Source of the DNA: Acidobacteriota bacterium
GTDB taxonomy: Bacteria > Acidobacteriota > Terriglobia > 20CM-2-55-15
Direction of reading: 5' to 3'
DNA: 11,921 nucleotides
NCBI GenBank assembly: GCA_003222755.1
Contig: QHXA01000145.1
Coordinates: 2,964 to 14,884 of the forward strand
In this document: positions 6,811 through 11,921 of the stretch, piece by piece
Position numbering within the stretch: position 1 is the stretch's first letter
How the letters are laid out: each line of letters begins with the position of its first letter
Position numbers and translations under genes: made by a program
Notes under the pieces: model-generated
What the model was told of the DNA's origin: nothing
Database searches by the model: none
Seen by the model: the letters and a program-made list of their open reading frames with translations, nothing else

Positions 6811-6975
6811 CTTGGGCAGCGGTTTCCAACGGATATTATCGCGATTTGGTTTCGCGTTCCCGTTCCCGCATTTCATATAGAATTCCCATAATTCATATTC
6901 GGCTTTTGCTGATATGGTTAACCTTGGCGTTATCTGTATTATTTTTTGGAACACCGGTTGCTGAATCGGGCACAA
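6811..6975 (+). other. 165-bp AT-rich spacer before the sensor kinase gene
   Basis: The spacer separates the barrel gene from the kinase and is AT-rich around 6870-6950. No convincing sigma-70 or sigma-54 promoter was found; TTGCTG (6906) with TTATCT (6930) at 18 bp is weak. In the third frame the spacer encodes a signal-peptide-like run (hydrophobic LLLIWLTLALSVLFFG ending about 6950) without an ATG start. It is out of frame with the kinase. No gene is called here. Confidence 0.45.
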
Positions 6976-9717
6976 ATGAGTCGGAAGATCTTCTCCTTCA
7001 ATTACGTCGCGACCGTTCTGCTGACGATCGCTATCCTCATTCTGGGCGGCCTGAACGTCCAGCAGAAACGACGTTACACGCCACCGGATGACGGCGCATC
7101 GTGGGTCCAGGGCCCCGACGGAATCCAAGCCCGCGTCGTCGTTCGCGGTGGTCCGGCCGATAAGGCCGGAATTCAGTCGGGCGATATTTTGAAGGCGATC
7201 AATGACCAGACCATCCGGAATGATCGCCATGTCACCCAGATTCTCTACGAGTTAGGCAGCTGGCAAAGGGCGACTTATAGCATTGTTCGGAACGAGAAAG
7301 AAATCCAGACCACCGTTGTTCTTGAAGCCACAGAGCAGTTCCTCCGTCACCAGAAATATCTCGAACTCATCGGCCTGATCTACTTTCTCGTCGGCATTTT
7401 CGTCCTTCTAAAAAGATCTCGGGCTCCGCATGCGCTGCATTTTTATTTCGTGTGCCTGACGTCATTCGTCTTCTATGCTTTTCACCCCACCGGCAAGTTC
7501 AACTCATTTGACTGGGTGATCTTTTGGTTCGACCTCGGCGCAAGCTTGCTGTTACCGCCACTGTTCCTGCATTTCTGTCTCGAGTTTCCGTTACGTCATA
7601 GATGGATCAAGCAGCATCACGGCTTGTTGTATGCCATCTACATCCCAGGTGCCATGCTCCTGCTCGCGCAACTAGCATTTATAAACGGCATTATCGGACT
7701 TTCGCCCTCGCCGATCGTGCTACGTGACATCCTGAATACTCTTGGGGATTTCCAGTTCGGTTTGTATTTCGTCTTGAGTGCCATCATTCTGCTTCAGACA
7801 TATAGGACCGTCCAAACGCCTGAACTGCGGCAGCAGATGAAATGGGTAACGCGGGGGACGGCGCTTGCGGTTGTTCCGTATTTCGTATTCCAATCGATTC
7901 CGCGAGTATCGGGACTGGTTCCCGAGACGTACGTCGATTTTGCGATTTTGCCGCTGGTATTGGTTCCCGTCTCGTTTGGTTATGCCATTCATCGCTATCG
8001 ATTAATGGATGTCGATATCATTTTCAAACGCGGGGTCACGTATACACTCGCGACCGCGTGCGTTATCGGCCTATATGCCACCGTAGTGGTGGTCGTCGGT
8101 GAATTGCTGGGTGCGGGTTTTGAGCCGCTCAGCATGGTCGCGCGTGTTGGAGCGACAATCGTAGCCGCGTTATTGTTTGCACCTATCAAGGATCAATTCC
8201 AGATCTGGGTCGACAAATTTTTCTATCGCGACCGATACGATGTCCGCCAAACCTTAATTGATTTCGGCCGGACGCTCGCTTCCGAAGTGCATCTCCAGAA
8301 GATGCTGGACCGCATCGTGGACCGGCTCGGCCGCGCCTTATTTGTCAGCCGTTCGGCGATTTTCATGGAGCACCCATTCGATCCTTCACGGTTCATTCCC
8401 CATCGGACGGCTGGACTCGCCATTCCTGAAGATGCAGACTTCAGTTTCCTGAAATCAACGACAGACCGCTCGTACATCTTCTTCGAAGCGGATCTCCACG
8501 GCCTGAACTACTTTATTCCGTGCCGCGTCAAAGACCGGGTAATTGCCTACATCGCACTCGGCAGAACTGAAAACGGTGATTACCTGACCAGTGAGGATTT
8601 GGAGTTATTGCAAACCGTTTCTGACTACGTGGGGATTGCACTCGAAAACGCCCGTCTTTATCGCTCGCTCGAGCAGAAGGCAGCTGAGTATCAGAGCTTG
8701 AAAGATTTTAGCGAGAACATCATCGAATCCATCAACGTGGGCGTGCTCGTGGAAGATGTGGACGGGCGGATCGTCGGCTGGAACCGGGCACTTGAAATCC
8801 TAACCGGCCGCAGCCGGCATGATGCGATCGGCCGTCGAACGGAAAACTTTATTCCTGCGGGATTTCTGCAGCGGCTTATCGAAAATGGCCAGCTTTATAA
8901 ACAACCATGGATCGGCTTGATGGTGAATTTCTCTGCTACGTCATTACTCGACAAGATCGGAAACACTCGCGGAACGCTGATTATTATTGACAACATCACG
9001 GATCGAGTACGCCTGGAAGATCAGCTGATTCAGAACGAGAAGCTCACCTCTATAGGCCTGCTTGCGGCTGGTGTTGCTCATGAAGTGAACACGCCGCTGG
9101 CCGTCATTTCCAGCTATTCACAGATGCTCCGCAAGGAAATAACTCCGGAAGATTGGCGGCACAAGCTGCTCGAAAAGATCACGAAGCAAACATTTCGTGC
9201 CTCTGAAATCGTCAACAACTTGCTCAATTTCTCAAGAACGAACGCTACGGAGTTCACAGAGGTCGACATCCACCGTGTCATTATGGATACGGTTGCGCTT
9301 TTGGAACATCAACTCAAAAGCGCGCGAATTCGCGTGGAGCAAGAGCTTCGCGCGGAATACCCGATAACCTTCGGTAATGCAGGGAAGCTCCAACAGGTGT
9401 TCCTGAATCTGTTCGTGAACGCGCGAGATGCAATGCCCGAAGGCGGCGAGCTACGCGTCATGACGGACACAATGAATTCCAAGGTTGAGATCCTCGTGCA
9501 AGATACGGGCACGGGAATCAATCCCGAAAACATCAAGAAAATCTACGATCCATTTTTTACGACGAAGGCACCGGGCAAGGGCACGGGACTTGGCCTGTCG
9601 GTCAGCTACGGTATAGTGCAGGAGCACGGCGGAACCATTTCGGTTGAAAGCAAGCCGGGTGTCGGGACCTCTTTTAGGCTGGAACTGCCTTTGGTTAGGA
9701 AGACCGTTAATGTCTAA
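6976..9717 (+). CDS. Membrane sensor histidine kinase with PDZ, multi-TM, GAF and PAS domains
   Basis: Sensor half of a two-component system, 913 residues from ATG 6976. An in-frame TTG at 6946 is possible but less likely; ribosome sites are weak. Order: TM1 (about 11-27), PDZ domain (about 45-118, core GGPADKAGIQSGDILKAIND at 58-77), then about nine TM helices (129-145, 153-170, 181-203, 216-239, 260-276, 293-307, 321-338, 355-378, 388-404). Positive charges cluster after alternate helices (KRSR 146, RHRWIK 207, HRYR 339), which puts the PDZ domain outside and the rest inside. Next come a GAF-like domain (about 425-560), a PAS domain (about 580-680), the HisKA H-box with His702 (GVAHEVNTPL) and a complete HATPase: N-box (NLFVNARDAM), G1 (DTGTG 843-847), F-box (DPFF) and G2 (GKGTGLGL 867-874). 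The layout recalls ComP-type kinases. It overlaps the response-regulator gene by 8 bp. The signal is unknown. Confidence 0.95.
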   Translation: MSRKIFSFNYVATVLLTIAILILGGLNVQQKRRYTPPDDGASWVQGPDGIQARVVVRGGPADKAGIQSGDILKAINDQTIRNDRHVTQILYELGSWQRATYSIVRNEKEIQTTVVLEATEQFLRHQKYLELIGLIYFLVGIFVLLKRSRAPHALHFYFVCLTSFVFYAFHPTGKFNSFDWVIFWFDLGASLLLPPLFLHFCLEFPLRHRWIKQHHGLLYAIYIPGAMLLLAQLAFINGIIGLSPSPIVLRDILNTLGDFQFGLYFVLSAIILLQTYRTVQTPELRQQMKWVTRGTALAVVPYFVFQSIPRVSGLVPETYVDFAILPLVLVPVSFGYAIHRYRLMDVDIIFKRGVTYTLATACVIGLYATVVVVVGELLGAGFEPLSMVARVGATIVAALLFAPIKDQFQIWVDKFFYRDRYDVRQTLIDFGRTLASEVHLQKMLDRIVDRLGRALFVSRSAIFMEHPFDPSRFIPHRTAGLAIPEDADFSFLKSTTDRSYIFFEADLHGLNYFIPCRVKDRVIAYIALGRTENGDYLTSEDLELLQTVSDYVGIALENARLYRSLEQKAAEYQSLKDFSENIIESINVGVLVEDVDGRIVGWNRALEILTGRSRHDAIGRRTENFIPAGFLQRLIENGQLYKQPWIGLMVNFSATSLLDKIGNTRGTLIIIDNITDRVRLEDQLIQNEKLTSIGLLAAGVAHEVNTPLAVISSYSQMLRKEITPEDWRHKLLEKITKQTFRASEIVNNLLNFSRTNATEFTEVDIHRVIMDTVALLEHQLKSARIRVEQELRAEYPITFGNAGKLQQVFLNLFVNARDAMPEGGELRVMTDTMNSKVEILVQDTGTGINPENIKKIYDPFFTTKAPGKGTGLGLSVSYGIVQEHGGTISVESKPGVGTSFRLELPLVRKTVNV
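9697..9702 (+). promoter_or_regulatory. Ribosome binding site of the response regulator, inside the kinase gene
   Basis: AGGAAG lies seven bases before ATG 9710, within the last codons of the kinase. It decides the regulator start at 9710 rather than further upstream, and implies coupled translation. Confidence 0.75.
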
Positions 9718-11134
9718 ACGAAAGGGCGTTGTCCTCATTATCGATGATGAGGAGGAAATTCGAGAAAGCATCGAAATCTTGCTCACCTCTGAAGGCTTGA
9801 ACCCAGATACTGCCGCAAGCGGCGAAGAAGGCCTGAAGAAGATCGAAGACAAGTTCTACGATGTCGTTCTGCTGGACCTCATGCTCCCTGGTAAGTCCGG
9901 AATGGAGGTTCAAAACGACATCAAACGCATCGATCCCACACTGCCGGTTGTGATCATCACTGCGATAGGCGCGCTAGACACTGCCGTTTCCGCGATCAAG
10001 CAAGGCTCGTACGACTACATCACGAAGCCGTGGAACAACGAGAAGTTGCTCGTCACTGTGAACAATGCGATCAAGCAGCGGCAGTTGATGAGCGAAAACT
10101 TCCAACTTCGACGCGCATTAAAGGAGCGCTTCGGTTACAGCAATATTGTCGGCAAAAGTGAAAAGATCCTCAAAGTGCTCGACCTCGTTACGCAGGTCGC
10201 CGCAAGCCGCAGCACCGTGCTTATCCAAGGTGAAAGCGGAACGGGCAAAGAGCTGATCGCGAAAGCCATCCACCTGAAGAGCCAGCGTGCCGACAAATCA
10301 TTCGTCCCAGTAAACAGCGGCAGCATGCCGGTTGATCTGTTGGAAAGCACGCTGTTCGGGCATCTGCGCGGCGCATTCACAAGCGCGATCGCTTCGAAGA
10401 AGGGACTGTTTGAAGTTGCTGATCAAGGAACGATCTTCTTTGACGAAATCGGTACGATCAGCATGGAAACTCAGGCTAAGCTGTTGCGCGTGATTCAAGA
10501 AAAGGAATTCATGCGCCTGGGCGCGACAGAGACCATTAAGGTCGATGCGCGGATCATCGCCGCGACAAACGCCGACCTGAAGAAGCTCGTGGATGAAGGC
10601 CGGTTTCGCGAAGATCTATATTACCGGCTGAATGTCATCAATGTGCAATTGCCGCCGCTTCGCGAACGCAAGGAAGACATTCCGGCTTTGGTGGAGTTCT
10701 TCACAAAGAAGTATTGCGAGGAAAACGGTAAGCCGCCGTATCGATTCAGCTCAGAAGCTTTAAAGGTGTTGATGGATTACCATTGGCCCGGGAATGTGCG
10801 CGAACTGGAAAACGCCGTGGAGCGCGCAGTCGTCCTTTCTCAAGATGAAATCATGGGCCGCGATCTTCTACCCGAAACCGTTACTTCTCCCTCTCCGCGG
10901 TTTGCCACACTCTCTTCGTTCCCACTCACGAAGGACACATCGCTGTTTGAAATCATCGATGCGTTTGAACGCCGGGTGATCATAGAAATGCTTGAACAGA
11001 CCGGCTGGAGCCAGACAGATGCAGCCGACAATTTCAAAATCCCGCTGTCGACCTTGAATCAGAAGATCAAACGCCACGGAATCGAGATCAAAAAGAAACG
11101 CGAACGGCCCACCGGAGTTGTCACCACCAAGTAG
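9710..11134 (+). CDS. Sigma-54-type (NtrC family) response regulator with GAFTSA loop
   Basis: Cytoplasmic DNA-binding regulator, 474 residues, partner of the upstream kinase. Receiver domain (about 6-122): acidic pocket Asp12/Asp13, phospho-acceptor Asp56 (VVLLDLMLPG), Thr84 and Lys106 (ITKPW). AAA+ domain (about 145-385): Walker A GESGTGKE (174-181), Walker B TIFFDE (241-246), REDLYYRLNV with the arginine fingers (300-309) and GNVREL (361-366). C-terminal Fis-type helix-turn-helix (about 420-456: VIIEMLEQTGWSQTDAADNF, then STLNQKIKRHGIEIKKK), ending in a basic tail. The loop that normally reads GAFTGA and contacts sigma-54 is GAFTSA (221-226), and the preceding strand reads VNSGSM instead of the usual VNCAA-like text. 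ATP-binding and hydrolysis residues are intact, so activity is expected, but sigma-54 coupling is not assured. Start ATG 9710 sits in the kinase stop region. Confidence 0.96.
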   Translation: MSKRKGVVLIIDDEEEIRESIEILLTSEGLNPDTAASGEEGLKKIEDKFYDVVLLDLMLPGKSGMEVQNDIKRIDPTLPVVIITAIGALDTAVSAIKQGSYDYITKPWNNEKLLVTVNNAIKQRQLMSENFQLRRALKERFGYSNIVGKSEKILKVLDLVTQVAASRSTVLIQGESGTGKELIAKAIHLKSQRADKSFVPVNSGSMPVDLLESTLFGHLRGAFTSAIASKKGLFEVADQGTIFFDEIGTISMETQAKLLRVIQEKEFMRLGATETIKVDARIIAATNADLKKLVDEGRFREDLYYRLNVINVQLPPLRERKEDIPALVEFFTKKYCEENGKPPYRFSSEALKVLMDYHWPGNVRELENAVERAVVLSQDEIMGRDLLPETVTSPSPRFATLSSFPLTKDTSLFEIIDAFERRVIIEMLEQTGWSQTDAADNFKIPLSTLNQKIKRHGIEIKKKRERPTGVVTTK

Positions 11135-11140
11135 CCGGCG

Positions 11141-11921
11141 ATGCTTGACCTTGTAATGCAGTTGCGTGAGCGTGCGGCAAAAGCGCCGAAGCGGATTGTC
11201 TATCCTGAAGCCACGGATCCGCGTGTCCTACGAGCGACTGCGCGCATCGTCGACAGCCGCATGGCAAGACCCATTCTAGTGGGCTCGCCGCAAGCCGTGG
11301 AGAGCCAGGCACAAGAGCTTGGAATCAAGCTCTCACATATCGAGATCGTCGATCCGAAGACTCCGAATTTTGTGGATCGTTACGTCCGGTTGTTGTTAAC
11401 CGAGTGGAAATCGCGCGGCATAACCGAGCCGGAAGCAATGAAACGCTTTGAAAATCCCATGTACTTCGCTGCTGCGATGGTTCGCGCGGGCGACGCGGAT
11501 GGTTTCGTTGGCGGCGCCGCAACTACAACGGCTGAGACAGTTCGCGCGGCCATTCACTGCATTGGTCTTAATGACATCTCAAAGACAGTCTCGAGCTTCT
11601 TTCTGATGGCGCTTCCCACAATCAATCTGATTTTTGCCGATTGCGCCGTCGTTCCGATTCCGACCACAAGCCAGCTCTCGGATATTGCAGTCGATGCTGC
11701 CCGCAACGCTCACATTTTTTTGCAGGCCGAGGCCCGAGTGGCATTTCTTTCCTTTTCCACAAAGGGAAGCGCGGCACATCCGTCGCTGGACCGAATTCGA
11801 GAGGCTGTTCGAACTGCGAAGGCACGCGCCCCTGAATTGCTGGTCGATGGTGAACTTCAGGCGGACGCGGCGCTGGTTCCGGAAATTGCGCAAGCGAAGG
11901 CGCCCACCAGCACTGTTAAAG
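11141..11921 (+). CDS. pta: Phosphate acetyltransferase, N-terminal 260 residues, 3'-truncated by the window edge
   Basis: Converts acetyl-CoA and phosphate to acetyl phosphate and CoA, reversibly; with acetate kinase it links acetyl-CoA to acetate. The frame is open to the end of the window, so it has no stop here. Recognisable PTA/PTB-family segments: KRIVYPEATDPRVLRA (from about residue 17), GDADGFVGGAATTTAETVRA (117-136), KTVSSFFLM, FADCAVVPIP, VAFLSFSTKGSA (200-211) and LLVDGELQADAALVPEIA near the edge. FSTKGSA favours Pta over phosphate butyryltransferase. It begins directly with the catalytic domain, so it is the short form (about 330 residues expected) without the N-terminal DRTGG/P-loop part. 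The start ATG 11141 is the first possible one: the regulator stop TAG (11132-11134) is in the same frame three codons earlier. No clear ribosome site is seen, which suggests coupling to the regulator. Confidence 0.95.
   Translation, partial: MLDLVMQLRERAAKAPKRIVYPEATDPRVLRATARIVDSRMARPILVGSPQAVESQAQELGIKLSHIEIVDPKTPNFVDRYVRLLLTEWKSRGITEPEAMKRFENPMYFAAAMVRAGDADGFVGGAATTTAETVRAAIHCIGLNDISKTVSSFFLMALPTINLIFADCAVVPIPTTSQLSDIAVDAARNAHIFLQAEARVAFLSFSTKGSAAHPSLDRIREAVRTAKARAPELLVDGELQADAALVPEIAQAKAPTSTVK

Noticed and set aside
6811..6975. Sigma-54 promoter before the kinase
   Set aside because: A TTGGCG at 6924-6929 resembles a -24 element, but no GC dinucleotide occurs at the required -12 spacing.
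6265..7230. Antisense open frame of 321 codons spanning the barrel end, spacer and kinase start
   Set aside because: It crosses two well-supported plus-strand genes, has no recognisable domain and no ribosome site. Its length is a by-product of codon bias on the coding strand.
9644..9709. Upstream extension of the response regulator into the kinase gene
   Set aside because: The receiver domain begins right after ATG 9710, which has its own AGGAAG site; the extension would only be an out-of-frame reading of the kinase C-terminus.

Overview
The window looks like a piece of an Acidobacteriota-type genome with moderate GC. The phylum is inferred from three things: a GWxTD-domain exported protein (a family I associate mainly with Acidobacteriota and related lineages), an outer-membrane barrel carrying a carboxypeptidase-regulatory-like domain, and a PDZ/multi-TM sensor kinase paired with a Fis-type sigma-54 regulator. 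No 16S or other decisive marker is present, so the assignment is only moderately sure. No mobile elements, tRNAs, rRNAs or CRISPR arrays are visible, and coding density is high.

Layout. (1) Positions 1-885 (+) hold the 3' half of groEL, with the 5' half off the left edge. (2) A 58-bp near-perfect dyad (904-961) separates groEL from a convergent minus-strand set and probably terminates transcription from both sides. (3) The minus-strand set reads serS (3263-1977), a small DUF2085-like membrane protein (1957-1559) and a zinc-ribbon membrane protein (1572-961). The last two start with GTG and overlap by 14 bp, so this looks like one operon. (4) Positions 3264-3481 form a divergent intergenic region. 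It holds a branched inverted-repeat structure plus an 11-bp tandem duplication in front of serS, and a very good sigma-70 promoter (TTGACT-N16-TATGAT, 3402-3429) for the plus strand. (5) The plus-strand run is a GWxTD exported protein (3482-5155), a plugless outer-membrane beta-barrel with a carboxypeptidase-regulatory-like domain (5170-6810), a PDZ/multi-TM/GAF/PAS histidine kinase (6976-9717), a sigma-54-type response regulator (9710-11134, overlapping the kinase by 8 bp) and phosphate acetyltransferase (from 11141, running off the right edge).

How they may work together. Kinase and regulator are clearly a cognate pair: overlapping genes and complete phosphorelay residues. The kinase's PDZ domain is predicted to lie outside the cytoplasmic membrane, which would let it sense envelope polypeptides. 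The two genes just upstream encode an exported protein and an outer-membrane barrel, so an envelope-sensing module is a reasonable but unproven reading. The regulator has GAFTSA where the sigma-54 contact loop normally reads GAFTGA. Pta, which makes or uses acetyl phosphate (a possible low-molecular-weight phosphodonor for response regulators), follows the regulator by 6 bp. The most interesting items are this candidate module, the GAFTSA variant, the helically phased dyad after groEL and the structured serS leader.
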